A stretch of DNA of 64,000 nt from an uncultured Bacteroidota bacterium (GCA_913043145.1 CAJWLP010000002.1:30579-94578); one strand, 5' to 3'. Positions 1-7,849 are shown, counted from the first letter of the stretch. The notes: generated from the sequence alone by a model not told the origin. Made by a program: numbers and translations.

Positions 1-1110
1 GCTATTGATGGAATTGAAAGCAGCCTAGTGAAAAACTTTAGCTTTATGGGTGCGAATTCATTTAATATTCAAAACCGATCTTCTGGTTTTATGCTTGGAA
101 GAAACAAAAAACGTGTATATTATGAATCAATATCTTATAAACAAGCATGTGAGTTTAAAGATCGATTTGAGCAAGATGCGACAGTTTCCATTAATTCGAA
201 TAATTCATGGACTGCTATTGCTAAACATCGTTCAGCTAAAACAAACCCTAATTCATCTATATTAGGAGGAGATGAGTCCTATCTACGTGTTACCGGATAT
301 GAACTAAAAAGTGGTCGAAATATAGCAGTAAGTGATGTCGAAAGAGCATTACCGGTTGCTGTTATTGGCAAAGAAATCAAAGAAACATTATTTGGTAGTC
401 AAGATTGTTTAAATCGGTTTATAAGTGTTGGCGGAGTTAAATTAAAAGTAATTGGTTTGTTATCTGAGAAGGGAGGAGCTTTTGATTTTGGTGGAGATCG
501 TATAGTTCTTATTCCGGTATCTTTGGCAAGAGTCAAGTTCTCTCGCCCAAATTTGAGTTACAACATTGGAGTTTCTGTCGAGGATGTGAATGGTATGGAT
601 GCCATGGTTGATTATTCAAATGTTATTTTTAGACAGGTTCGACGTTTAAAAGTTAAAGAAGAACCAAATTTTAGCATCATCAAATCAGATAGTATTTCAA
701 AGGCATTGCTGGAAAATCTTAGTTTGATTTTGCTTGGGGCTATTTTCATAGCTGCAATTACATTGGTAGGAGCAGCTATTGCTCTAATGAATATTATGTT
801 AGTCACAGTCACTGAACGTACCAAAGAGATAGGAACACGAAAAGCTATAGGAGCAAGAAGTTCGACTGTTCTCAATCAATTTATTATCGAAGCAATTACC
901 ATATGTCAGATTGGTGGATTAGGTGGAATAGTTCTTGGTCTAGCCATGGGAAATTTAATTAGTAATTATATTGGTGGGACTTTCATAGTTCCCTGGCGGT
1001 GGATTTTGCTGGCATTAGGTGTATGTACCATGGTAGGGTTGAGTGCTGGTATTTGGCCAGCTCGTAAAGCTGCACGAATTAATCCAATTGAAGCACTTCG
1101 TCATGAATAA
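1..1110 (+). CDS. MacB/FtsX-type ABC transporter permease, 5' partial
   Basis: Inner-membrane permease of a MacB-like ABC transporter; the substrate is unknown. The frame is open from base 1, so the gene begins outside the window and the GTG at 28 is not its start. The visible 369 residues hold a periplasmic MacB-core-like domain (about 10-235), then the FtsX core: a membrane segment at about 240-267, the coupling motif ERTKEIGTRKAIGA at about 272-285, and two more segments at about 295-320 and 333-355. The tail PARKAARINPIEALRHE is typical of the family's C-terminus. Its ATPase and membrane-fusion partners are probably just upstream, outside the window. It converges on rplI and shares a bidirectional terminator with it. 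Confidence 0.9.
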   Translation, partial: AIDGIESSLVKNFSFMGANSFNIQNRSSGFMLGRNKKRVYYESISYKQACEFKDRFEQDATVSINSNNSWTAIAKHRSAKTNPNSSILGGDESYLRVTGYELKSGRNIAVSDVERALPVAVIGKEIKETLFGSQDCLNRFISVGGVKLKVIGLLSEKGGAFDFGGDRIVLIPVSLARVKFSRPNLSYNIGVSVEDVNGMDAMVDYSNVIFRQVRRLKVKEEPNFSIIKSDSISKALLENLSLILLGAIFIAAITLVGAAIALMNIMLVTVTERTKEIGTRKAIGARSSTVLNQFIIEAITICQIGGLGGIVLGLAMGNLISNYIGGTFIVPWRWILLALGVCTMVGLSAGIWPARKAARINPIEALRHE

Positions 1111-1112
1111 AA

Positions 1113-1138
1113 AAAATCCCGACCGAAGTCGGGATTTT
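1113..1138. terminator. Bidirectional Rho-independent terminator
   Basis: A perfect 10-bp stem (1114-1123 with 1128-1137) closes a CGAA loop. It is flanked by an A-run on the left and Ts on the right, so it can work for the permease on the plus strand and for the rpsF-rpsR-rplI operon on the minus strand. The core ATCCCGA...TCGGGAT recurs in the terminator below rpsA at 33421-33448. Confidence 0.9.
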
Positions 1139-1166
1139 AGCATTTATTCAAAAGAATAAAGTATAA

Positions 1167-1607
1167 TTACTCTTGTATTACATCTACATCAATTTCCACA
1201 GATACTTCTTTGTGGAGGTTAATTGATGCTTTGTAAGCTCCGATGTTTTTCATGTCTGGAGCAGATATTTTTCGCTTATCTACTTCAAAACCACGATCAG
1301 CCAAACTCTTAGCGAGTTGGAGTATAGTTACTGAACCAAATATCTTTCCATTCGAACCAGCTTTGGTTGGAATAGTGATTTTAATGTCTTTCAGTTTTGC
1401 TGCTTGAGCTTCTGCATCAGTTTTTACTTTCGCTTGTTTGTGAGCAGCCTGTTTCACATTCTCATTTGCCATTTTAATAGCAGATGGAGTAGCAATTGTA
1501 GCTAGCCCTTGAGGGATTAGGTAGTTTCTACCGTATCCGTTTTTCACTTCAACGATATCGTTCTTATCACCAAACCCTTTAACATAATCTTTTAATATTA
1601 CTTTCAT
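1167..1607 (-). CDS. rplI: 50S ribosomal protein L9
   Basis: Large-subunit ribosomal protein bL9, which binds 23S rRNA near the L1 stalk and helps hold the reading frame. The N-terminal domain matches the L9 signature, with MKVILKDYVKGFGDK followed by the GYGRNYLIPQGLA segment. A long charged connecting helix (about 45-80) and a C-terminal RNA-binding domain follow. At 146 aa the length is normal. It is the last gene of the rpsF-rpsR-rplI operon, starting 24 bases after rpsR, and ends at the terminator at 1113-1138. Confidence 0.97.
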   Translation of the reverse strand: MKVILKDYVKGFGDKNDIVEVKNGYGRNYLIPQGLATIATPSAIKMANENVKQAAHKQAKVKTDAEAQAAKLKDIKITIPTKAGSNGKIFGSVTILQLAKSLADRGFEVDKRKISAPDMKNIGAYKASINLHKEVSVEIDVDVIQE

Positions 1608-1631
1608 TTTATTTTGAATTACGGGTTTGAA

Positions 1632-1886
1632 TTATTTCATTTCATCTGCAACATATGGCAATAATGCAATGTGTCTGCACCTTTTGACCGCTACTGCGAC
1701 TTTTCTTTGATACTTTAACGATGTTCCTGTAATTCTTCTAGGTAGAAGTTTCCCTTGTTCGTTGATAAATGCCATCAAAAAGTCAGGATTTTTATAATCA
1801 ATGTACTTAATGCCACTTTTTTTGAAACGACAGTATTTCTTTGGTCGTACAATGGGAGTTCTAGTATATCTTTTTCTTTTTGCCAT
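1632..1886 (-). CDS. rpsR: 30S ribosomal protein S18
   Basis: Small-subunit protein bS18, which pairs with bS6 on the platform near the 3' end of 16S rRNA. At 84 aa it is normal in length. It shows the basic N-terminus ([11 protein letters not shown]), the core [21 protein letters not shown], and the [23 protein letters not shown]-binding helix region. It lies one base after rpsF, so the two proteins that form a heterodimer are probably translated together. In Flavobacterium, bS18 and bS6 are reported to help sequester the anti-Shine-Dalgarno sequence, which is relevant to the rpsA start at 35687. Confidence 0.97.
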   Translation of the reverse strand: MAKRKRYTRTPIVRPKKYCRFKKSGIKYIDYKNPDFLMAFINEQGKLLPRRITGTSLKYQRKVAVAVKRCRHIALLPYVADEMK

Positions 1887-1887
1887 C

Positions 1888-2340
1888 TTATGATTCCTCC
1901 ACTTCGTTAGTAATTGATTCTACCTTAGCTTCTTCCATAGGAGTAACTTTTGCAGCAGATTTTGCAGCTGGAGCTTCTTCTTTTTTAGGCTTTGGTTTGT
2001 TAAATTCTCCGTTTCTTCTTCTTTCGTTGTACTTCACTGCATGCTTTTCAAGTTTAGTAGTAAGATAGCGTAAAACTTGCTCATCTCTTCGATAAGCGAG
2101 TTCAAGTTTATCTACAATCTCTGCGTCAGCATCTGCAGCAAATTCGAAAATCTGATAGAAACCAGTTGTTTTTCTTTGAATCGGATAGGCCATTTTAGTA
2201 AGCCCCCAATTTTCTTTGTGGATGAGCTCTCCACCATTTTCTGTAATCAGCTTCTCGAAGGAGCTTGATGCATCTTGCAACATTCTCTCGCTAAGCACGG
2301 GTGTTAGTATGACCACAGACTCGTAATTTGTTTTTGCCAT
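1888..2340 (-). CDS. rpsF: 30S ribosomal protein S6
   Basis: Small-subunit protein bS6, partner of bS18. The ferredoxin-like S6 domain occupies about residues 1-100 ([13 protein letters not shown], then [23 protein letters not shown]). A lysine/alanine/glutamate-rich tail of about 45 residues follows, so the 150 aa total is longer than the minimal family length. Extended acidic tails occur in bacterial S6 proteins. It is the first gene of the operon, with a strong -7 box 28 bases upstream and no Shine-Dalgarno sequence in the leader. Confidence 0.97.
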   Translation of the reverse strand: MAKTNYESVVILTPVLSERMLQDASSSFEKLITENGGELIHKENWGLTKMAYPIQRKTTGFYQIFEFAADADAEIVDKLELAYRRDEQVLRYLTTKLEKHAVKYNERRRNGEFNKPKPKKEEAPAAKSAAKVTPMEEAKVESITNEVEES

Positions 2341-2368
2341 TTTATAAACGTATAAATTTTAAGGGGTG

Positions 2369-2376
2369 CAAAAGTA
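2369..2376 (-). promoter_or_regulatory. -7 promoter box of the rpsF operon
   Basis: On the minus strand the sequence reads TACTTTTG followed by CACCCC, a perfect fit to the Bacteroidota -7 element TAnnTTTG. The same TACTTTTGCAC string precedes rpsA. The -33 region is T-rich but lacks a clear TTG. Confidence 0.8.
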
Positions 2377-2527
2377 ATTTTTTTTCTTAATTTTAGAAAA
2401 AATTATTCTACTTATTTAGATTGTGTTTGTCTGCTCATTTCTTACAGTTAGTTTAAATAACTTTCTCTATTTTTTCAACACTGCTTGTTTATCCATTTTG
2501 TGAGGCTATACTTTGCAATAAATTACC

Positions 2528-3619
2528 ATGGGAAGCTACATTGTAAGTGCTAGAAAATATCGACCAGTATCGTTTGATGCAGTTGTTGGTCAAAAGCACA
2601 TTACTGAAACTTTGGTGAACGAAATAACCAATAACAGACTTGCACAAGCCTTCTTATTTTGTGGGCCACGTGGTATTGGTAAGACGACATGTGCTCGTAT
2701 TCTTGCCAAAGAAATTAACAAAAATACAGTACCCGAAGGATATGATTTTTCGTATAACATTTTCGAATTGGATGCAGCATCCCACAATTCGGTAGATGAT
2801 ATCCGATCACTAGCGGATCAGGTAAGAATACCGCCCCAGACGGGAGAGTACAAGGTGTATATTATAGATGAGGTTCATATGCTTTCTCAGCAGGCATTCA
2901 ATGCCTTTTTGAAAACCTTGGAAGAACCACCCAAATATGCCATCTTCATTCTGGCAACTACCGAAAAGCATAAAATCCTTCCTACTATATTATCCAGATG
3001 TCAGGTATTCAATTTTGATCGGATACAGGTGTCGCAGATTGTAAGCCATCTCCAACAGATAGCTCTAGAAGAAAAAATATCGGCTGAAGAAAGTGCTCTG
3101 CATTTGATTGCTCAAAAAGCAGATGGTGCCATGCGAGATGCCCTATCTATTTTTGATCAAATGGTAAGCTTCGGTGAAGAAGGAAAGGTAACCTACCAAG
3201 CAGTTCTTAATAACCTTAATATTTTGGATTATGATTATTACTTCAAAATAATCAATTACTTTTTAAAAGGAGATATTAGTGGGGTATTAGTGTTATATGA
3301 TGAAATTCAACGCAATGGTTTTGATGGTCAATTGTTTCTCAATGGTCTGGCTAATCATTTGAGAGATTTATTAGTGGCTCAGAATGCTTCAAGTCAACAA
3401 TTAATTGAAAAGTCCCAAGAAATTGCCAACAAATATTTAGCTCAATCCAAGTCAGTCACCCCATCATTTGTGGTAAATGCCATTAATATATTGGGAGAGG
3501 CAGACATGAACTATAAATCAAGTCAAAATCAACGACTTCATGTAGAATTGTGCTTAATCAAACTGGCCTCACTTCAACATGCCATAGACGTGACTAAAAA
3601 AAAAAGCCTAAACGCATAG
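2528..3619 (+). CDS. dnaX: DNA polymerase III gamma/tau subunit, zero-frame product
   Basis: Clamp-loader ATPase of the replisome. It has Walker A GPRGIGKT at 46-53, Walker B/DEAD-like IIDEVHMLS at about 112-120, and the sensor-1 region TTEKHKILPTILSRC. The four-cysteine zinc module of E. coli DnaX is absent, which I recall as usual for Bacteroidota homologues. In this frame the protein ends after 363 aa, four codons past a run of ten A, just beyond the clamp-loader domains. The remaining tau-like region continues in the -1 frame (3598-4215). The short product would be a gamma-like ATPase lacking the C-terminal part. Alternatively, a one-base error in the A run has split one 562-aa gene. Confidence 0.93.
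   Translation: MGSYIVSARKYRPVSFDAVVGQKHITETLVNEITNNRLAQAFLFCGPRGIGKTTCARILAKEINKNTVPEGYDFSYNIFELDAASHNSVDDIRSLADQVRIPPQTGEYKVYIIDEVHMLSQQAFNAFLKTLEEPPKYAIFILATTEKHKILPTILSRCQVFNFDRIQVSQIVSHLQQIALEEKISAEESALHLIAQKADGAMRDALSIFDQMVSFGEEGKVTYQAVLNNLNILDYDYYFKIINYFLKGDISGVLVLYDEIQRNGFDGQLFLNGLANHLRDLLVAQNASSQQLIEKSQEIANKYLAQSKSVTPSFVVNAINILGEADMNYKSSQNQRLHVELCLIKLASLQHAIDVTKKKSLNA
3596..3605 (+). other. A10 slippery run joining the two dnaX frames
   Basis: Ten consecutive A lie between ACT and GCC. In the zero frame they read as three Lys codons followed by AGC-CTA-AAC-GCA-TAG. The -1 frame has a TAA at 3595-3597 and is open from 3598 to 4215. A productive shift must therefore happen between 3598 and 3619, exactly where the run lies. 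No strong downstream hairpin is evident. This favours transcriptional slippage, as in Thermus dnaX, over the stimulated ribosomal frameshift of E. coli dnaX. A homopolymer sequencing error is also possible. Confidence 0.75.
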
Positions 3620-4215
3620 TCCTCAGCGAATCAGGTTTTTACAGTCATTTATTCGAACCATCGAGTGAAGAAGATTCTAACGTTCCTAAAATCAAAGAAA
3701 ATTCCTCGCTAACGGATGATCAACACATCCAAGAAGTTGTCCGTATTGGAGGCCTGAAAAATATGATGAATACGGTAGGATCAAAAACTCAACTCTCAGA
3801 CTCTCAATCCATTTCTTCTCCTTCAATAAAACCTTTAAAAGATTCTCTCAAAGATCTAACATTAGAGGATGCCAAACGGCTGTTCATTTCGTATTCACAT
3901 GAGCTGATCACTCAAAAAAGAACAAGTTTGGCTGCATTCTTTGCAGATCCATTATTGATAATTAGAGAGAATAACACAGTCATATTCACTGTTGGCTCTA
4001 AGATTGTCGAGTCTGATATTACAGAGGAAACGGATAAGATTATAGCCCACTTTGAAACTAGTGGGTATGCTCTTAAAAGTCTAACCTGTAAAGTAAATGC
4101 CAAGCAGATTAGTGAGTATAAGGTGTTTTCTCCCAAACAACAATTTGAGGCACTGGCCAAAGATTATCCAAAACTGACAGATTTTGCCGAGCGGTTTTAT
4201 TTAGATTTTGATTGA
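3598..4215 (+). CDS. dnaX: DnaX C-terminal (tau) region in the -1 frame
   Basis: This is the continuation of dnaX after a -1 slip on the A10 run. It reads KKPKRIVLSESGFY and goes on without a stop to 4215. The first in-frame ATG is at 3763, so an automatic caller would show a 150-aa orphan. The end (FEALAKDYPKLTDFAERFYLDFD region) resembles the C-terminus of Bacteroidota DnaX proteins. Between lies a low-complexity Ser/Lys/Glu linker (about 3650-3830). Joined with the zero-frame part, the full protein would be 562 aa. No start codon or promoter of its own is evident between 3598 and 3762. Confidence 0.85.
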   Translation, partial: KKKPKRIVLSESGFYSHLFEPSSEEDSNVPKIKENSSLTDDQHIQEVVRIGGLKNMMNTVGSKTQLSDSQSISSPSIKPLKDSLKDLTLEDAKRLFISYSHELITQKRTSLAAFFADPLLIIRENNTVIFTVGSKIVESDITEETDKIIAHFETSGYALKSLTCKVNAKQISEYKVFSPKQQFEALAKDYPKLTDFAERFYLDFD

Positions 4216-4235
4216 GATTTTAGGATGTGTTAGTT

Positions 4236-4961
4236 CTATACTTGAGCCACAATAATCAAATTAGGATTAAAGACTACATTGTGCCAGGTGCGGGCAGAGC
4301 AGAATAGGACTATTTTTTTAAAGAATACGTATACCCACCAGCCAATTTTACGAACGAATTCTAAATAAGGGTTCTGGTTTCTAATAAGCCCTCCATATAC
4401 TTGGGTGTCTGAAAAACCTATACTGCTCATTACTTGTAGGGCCGAGCTTTTATTCAAAAAAGTTTCATGGCTAATATCGCCATAAGCAAACAAACTGGTA
4501 TGGGGAGCATCCATGTTAGGGGTTCTTAATATGATTTTTCCACCGGGATTTAGGCATTTTTTTGCCTTAGTCAAAAAATCCATAAGTTCATCTTTGGTAA
4601 AATGTTCGATAATGTCCAAACCAACTAAAACATCTACTTTTTCATTTTTAGCAAAAAAGCTATCAATATCTATGCAATGAACATTTTTTATACCTAACTG
4701 ATGGGCTACTTTAATTTGTTCTTGGCTTAAGTCATATCCCGATACGTTTTTGTAACCTGCATCTATGGCAGGTTTTACAAAAGTTCCAAATCCACACCCT
4801 AAGTCTACTATTTTAGCATCCTTATTTGAGGGTAGTATGTGAATCAATTCCCGGTGATTGTGATGGGATTGTTGTATCAACATAGCTGCATGATCAATTT
4901 TAAGTTTATTGACTTGAGTACTAAAGTAATTATTGTAAATTGTGTCTCGGTATTGGAGCAT
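4236..4961 (-). CDS. Class I SAM-dependent methyltransferase
   Basis: Probable cytosolic methyltransferase of unknown substrate, 241 aa. Motif I DLGCGFGTF (about 53-61) binds S-adenosylmethionine. VDVLVGLDIIEHF and CLNPGGKIILRTPN are the later Rossmann-fold motifs seen in UbiG/Methyltransf_23-like enzymes that act on lipids, quinones or glycans. The frame extends to a TTG at 4973, but that codon lies inside the -7 box TAAGTTTG, so ATG 4961 is the better start. A short hydrophobic C-terminal segment (GWWVYVFFKKIVLF) suggests membrane contact. It is divergent from rnhB and convergent with dnaX. Confidence 0.85.
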   Translation of the reverse strand: MLQYRDTIYNNYFSTQVNKLKIDHAAMLIQQSHHNHRELIHILPSNKDAKIVDLGCGFGTFVKPAIDAGYKNVSGYDLSQEQIKVAHQLGIKNVHCIDIDSFFAKNEKVDVLVGLDIIEHFTKDELMDFLTKAKKCLNPGGKIILRTPNMDAPHTSLFAYGDISHETFLNKSSALQVMSSIGFSDTQVYGGLIRNQNPYLEFVRKIGWWVYVFFKKIVLFCSARTWHNVVFNPNLIIVAQV

Positions 4962-4970
4962 GTATGCGTG

Positions 4971-4978
4971 CAAACTTA
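4971..4978 (-). promoter_or_regulatory. -7 box of the methyltransferase gene
   Basis: The minus strand reads TAAGTTTG, a perfect TAnnTTTG match that ends nine bases before ATG 4961. It lies back to back with the rnhB box and is separated from it by only three bases. Confidence 0.65.
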
Positions 4979-4981
4979 TGT

Positions 4982-4989
4982 TATTTTTG
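4982..4989 (+). promoter_or_regulatory. -7 box of rnhB
   Basis: TATTTTTG matches TAnnTTTG perfectly and ends four bases before the rnhB ATG at 4994. The transcript would start at or next to the start codon. A TTG at 4953-4955 is too far away (26 bases) to be a good -33 element. Confidence 0.6.
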
Positions 4990-4993
4990 TTCG

Positions 4994-5584
4994 ATGCTCA
5001 AAAGCTATTTTAATAAAAATGTGCTAGAGGCTGGTTGTGATGAGGCTGGTAGAGGTTGCTTGGCTGGTCCTGTATATGCAGCTGCAGTAATTTTGCCACC
5101 TCGGTTAAGAATGCCACTATTAAATGATTCTAAAAAATTATCATTAGCAACTCGTAATCTTCTTAGAGAACAAATTGAAAAAAAGGCTGTCGCATGGGCT
5201 GTAGCGAGTTGTTCAGAACGAGAAATCGAAAAATACAACATCCTGAATTGTAGTATTCTTGCGATGCAACGGGCGGTACAGCAATTGTCTACACGACCTG
5301 AGCATCTTCTAATAGATGGCAACCAATTTAAACCATTTGATTTTTACAGCTACACTAATATTGTAAAAGGAGATGCTAAGTATAAGAGTATTGCGGCTGC
5401 TAGTATTTTAGCAAAAACACATCGGGATGAATATATGATTCAATTAAGTGAAAAGTATCCTGAATTTGGCTTTGAAAAACACAAGGGATATGGAACGAAA
5501 AAACATTTAGAGGCTATTCAAGAATTTGGCTATTTGATTTGTCATCGGAAGACCTTTCAATTGAAAAATTTGAATCCAAAATAG
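4994..5584 (+). CDS. rnhB: Ribonuclease HII
   Basis: Endonuclease that cuts the RNA strand of RNA-DNA hybrids and removes misincorporated ribonucleotides. The N-terminal motif GCDEAGRG (14-21) carries the catalytic Asp and Glu. LLIDGNQF supplies the third carboxylate, and the segment IAAASILAKTHRDEYM is the conserved C-terminal signature. ATG 4994 gives 196 aa, a normal length. An in-frame start at 4940 is unlikely because it precedes the -7 box and would add a non-conserved leader. The gene is divergent from the methyltransferase with 32 bases between the starts. Confidence 0.95.
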   Translation: MLKSYFNKNVLEAGCDEAGRGCLAGPVYAAAVILPPRLRMPLLNDSKKLSLATRNLLREQIEKKAVAWAVASCSEREIEKYNILNCSILAMQRAVQQLSTRPEHLLIDGNQFKPFDFYSYTNIVKGDAKYKSIAAASILAKTHRDEYMIQLSEKYPEFGFEKHKGYGTKKHLEAIQEFGYLICHRKTFQLKNLNPK

Positions 5585-5624
5585 GGGCTTTAGTTAATGT
5601 TGATAAAATCTAATCATTGGCTTC

Positions 5625-5632
5625 TACCTTTG
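5625..5632 (+). promoter_or_regulatory. -7 box of the K+ channel gene
   Basis: TACCTTTG is a perfect TAnnTTTG match ending ten bases before ATG 5643. A possible -33 TTG lies at 5600-5602, 22 bases upstream. Confidence 0.65.
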
Positions 5633-5642
5633 TTTTAATTAA

Positions 5643-6470
5643 ATGGATAATTACCCTTCCATCAAAGAACGAGCAGACCTATCTAACAAACAGAAATGGT
5701 ACGCTATCATCTTTGGAGCAGACACCCAAGAGGGTAGGCGATTTGATATTTGGTTATTATGGGCCATTCTGTTTAGTGTTTTAACATTAATGGTAGATAG
5801 TGTGCCAAGCATTCATGCTAAGTATGCATTACAGTTAAAATATATTGAGTATTTTTTTACGGGGGTATTTACTTTGGAATATTTAGCTCGATTAAAAGTT
5901 AGTGAAAATCCAAAGAGTTATGCAATTAGCTTTTGGGGAATTATTGATTTGGTGAGCACCATACCTACTTATTTAACATTCTTTTTACCAGCATCTCAGT
6001 TATTTAGAATTTTGCGTACAGTTCGACTACTTCGAATTTTTAAAGTACTTAGACTTACCCGCTTTATGGGAGAAGCACAAGGAATGGGAGTTGCCATTAA
6101 ACGAAGCAGTGCTAAGATAACGGTGTTTTTTGGAGTAGTGTTGGTGATTGTAGTAGTTATGGGTACTATTATGTATGTAATAGAACCATCCGATGCAGGA
6201 TTTACATCAATTCCCAGAAGCATATATTGGGCTGTAGTAACACTAACTACTGTTGGTTATGGGGATATCGCACCTGTAACAGGGTTGGGTCAGTTTTTGA
6301 GTGCAGCACTCATGATTTTGGGCTATGCTGTGATAGCAGTGCCTACTGGTATTGTAAGTGTAGAATTAGCTCAAACTAATGGAACACTTGTGTGTTCTAC
6401 ATGTAATCATTCTGAAAAAGATGCCTCTTCTAGCTTTTGCAAAAAATGCGGGACACCACTAAAGAAATAG
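5643..6470 (+). CDS. Voltage-gated K+ channel-like ion transporter with C-terminal zinc ribbon
   Basis: Six-transmembrane channel of the Kv superfamily, 275 aa. The S4 voltage-sensor helix is FRILRTVRLLRIFKVLRL (121-138), with Arg at about every third position. The selectivity filter TVGYGD sits at 203-208 between S5 and S6, indicating K+ selectivity. After S6 there is a short cytoplasmic tail with C251-x2-C254...C266-x2-C269, a rubredoxin-like zinc ribbon in place of the usual RCK domain. Its 3' end overlaps the start of a DUF5522 gene. Whether the ribbon senses metal or redox state or only helps assembly cannot be read from the sequence. Confidence 0.9.
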   Translation: MDNYPSIKERADLSNKQKWYAIIFGADTQEGRRFDIWLLWAILFSVLTLMVDSVPSIHAKYALQLKYIEYFFTGVFTLEYLARLKVSENPKSYAISFWGIIDLVSTIPTYLTFFLPASQLFRILRTVRLLRIFKVLRLTRFMGEAQGMGVAIKRSSAKITVFFGVVLVIVVVMGTIMYVIEPSDAGFTSIPRSIYWAVVTLTTVGYGDIAPVTGLGQFLSAALMILGYAVIAVPTGIVSVELAQTNGTLVCSTCNHSEKDASSSFCKKCGTPLKK

Positions 6471-6607
6471 CTGATTATTACTACAATGAAGAAGGTTATC
6501 TTGTTTTCACAAGAGCTTTTCACCTCAAACGAGGAACATGTTGTGGTAATAAATGTCTCCATTGTCCCTTTGATCACATCAACGTAAAAGTCAGAAAATC
6601 TAACTGA
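6446..6607 (+). CDS. DUF5522 family small cysteine-rich protein
   Basis: A 53-aa protein starting at ATG 6446, inside the last codons of the K+ channel gene in another frame (25-base overlap), and ending at TGA 6605-6607. The sequence runs DYYYNEEGYLVFTRAFHLKRG and then TCCGNKCLHCPFDH. The cluster of four Cys (CC-x3-C-x2-C) plus an HCP motif is the DUF5522 signature and probably binds a metal. Its function is unknown. The translational overlap with the channel suggests coupling. Its stop overlaps the end of the convergent FtsX-type gene by eight bases. Confidence 0.85.
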   Translation: MRDTTKEIADYYYNEEGYLVFTRAFHLKRGTCCGNKCLHCPFDHINVKVRKSN

Positions 6608-7820
6608 AACTAATACTCTGGACGGGATGTATTCGGTGAATAATTCGCACAGGGATGTATGTGAATACAAAGCACACAAACAAAGCTCCAAAGTTAATGT
6701 AAAGTAAATAATCCAAGGGTAGATAAAAGGGTACAGCATCCATGTAGTAGGTCTCAGCGTTTAGTCTAATTAGCTTATATTGGTTTTGAAGGTATGCAAA
6801 ACTTAAAGCAATTCCATTTCCAAGAATAAGTCCTGCTGACAAAATAAACCCTCCCTGCCAGTTAAAAATAGTTCCAATACTAGATGATTTAGCACCCATC
6901 GACTTTAGAATGCCAATCATAGGAATACGTTCGATGATTAAAATCAGTAACATAGTAATAATATTAATAATGGCAACGATAAACATGAGTATGATAATAA
7001 CTAGTACGTTGGTATCGACGATATCAAGCCATTGAAACATGGCTGGATATAAATCCTGAACGGTATTAATTGAGTAGGTGTAATCAAAAAAACTTTGAAG
7101 TTTTTTTTGAATAGTTGTCATATGCTCAGATTGATCAACATTAATTTCATATCCAGCAGCTTTTGAATAGTCATTGCATACTACACGTTGTATCGATCGA
7201 AGGTGTGCGATTGCAAATTGTTTGTCAAATTCTTGGAGTCCTGTGTTAAATATTCCGGATACCAGAGGCATTCTTCTTCTTACATTGGACTGATCAATGA
7301 AGTAAAGATTTACCCTATCACCTGTATCGAGATTTAATATTGAAGCGGTGTATTCAGAAAGTAAAATATCATGAGAAATCGTGGTATCTGTGAAGTGAGG
7401 AATCTTACCTTTGACTAGATGTTTTCGATAAAAAGAATAATCATAATTAGCAGGTAAACCCTTTAGAATGATGCCTTCTAACGTGGTATCAGATTTGAGA
7501 ATACCTGCTTTATTAATAAAAGGAAAAATAGATGACACATTTTCTTCTTCTTCAATTTTTTTAATTAGCTCGTAGTTTAAGTCAAAGAGGTTAGTTTCGT
7601 TTCCAGATGCAAGTTGATATCGGCTGACGCTAATATCACCTGCATATCCTTTTACTTTTTCTCTGATTTCTTTTTTAAAACCCAGTAAAATACCAAAAGC
7701 AAGAATAACTACACATATACTGATTGATACTGCAGCAATGGACAATGAAGTGATCGTTTTAGTAAACGAATGTTGGGTATTAAAGCTCAGTTTTTTAGCG
7801 ATATGGTATCCTAATTGCAT
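6600..7820 (-). CDS. LolC/LolE-like FtsX-family permease
   Basis: Inner-membrane permease, 406 aa, of the type that releases lipoproteins for transport to the outer membrane (LolCE family). There is an N-terminal membrane helix (about 20-50), a periplasmic domain (about 55-270), and three C-terminal membrane segments (about 275-310, 320-350, 365-395). IERIPMIGILKSMGAKSSSI after the second helix is the coupling motif contacting a LolD-type ATPase. No ATPase gene is adjacent. Together with lolA at 42618 it fits a lipoprotein sorting route. The start ATG 7820 lies 12 bases after a near-consensus -7 box. Confidence 0.88.
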   Translation of the reverse strand: MQLGYHIAKKLSFNTQHSFTKTITSLSIAAVSISICVVILAFGILLGFKKEIREKVKGYAGDISVSRYQLASGNETNLFDLNYELIKKIEEEENVSSIFPFINKAGILKSDTTLEGIILKGLPANYDYSFYRKHLVKGKIPHFTDTTISHDILLSEYTASILNLDTGDRVNLYFIDQSNVRRRMPLVSGIFNTGLQEFDKQFAIAHLRSIQRVVCNDYSKAAGYEINVDQSEHMTTIQKKLQSFFDYTYSINTVQDLYPAMFQWLDIVDTNVLVIIILMFIVAIINIITMLLILIIERIPMIGILKSMGAKSSSIGTIFNWQGGFILSAGLILGNGIALSFAYLQNQYKLIRLNAETYYMDAVPFYLPLDYLLYINFGALFVCFVFTYIPVRIIHRIHPVQSISFS

Positions 7821-7827
7821 ACTTTTG
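7820..7827 (+). promoter_or_regulatory. -7 box of the NamZ-like gene
   Basis: TACTTTTG, a perfect TAnnTTTG match, overlaps the start codon of the divergent permease and ends 22 bases before ATG 7850. The -33 region is only T-rich. Confidence 0.6.
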
Positions 7828-7832
7828 ACTTA

Positions 7833-7840
7833 CAAGATTA
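7833..7840 (-). promoter_or_regulatory. -7 box of the LolC/E-like permease gene
   Basis: The minus strand reads TAATCTTG, one mismatch from TAnnTTTG, 12 bases before the ATG at 7820. It is interleaved with the divergent NamZ promoter, so the two transcripts would overlap at their 5' ends. Confidence 0.5.
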
Positions 7841-7849
7841 GAAATAGAA

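Noticed and set aside
28..30. GTG 28 as start of the first gene
   Set aside because: The frame is open from base 1 and the protein family has an N-terminal membrane helix that must lie upstream of the window.
3763..4215. Separate 150-aa hypothetical gene after dnaX
   Set aside because: The frame is open from 3598 without its own promoter, and its end matches the DnaX C-terminus; it is the -1 frame continuation of dnaX.
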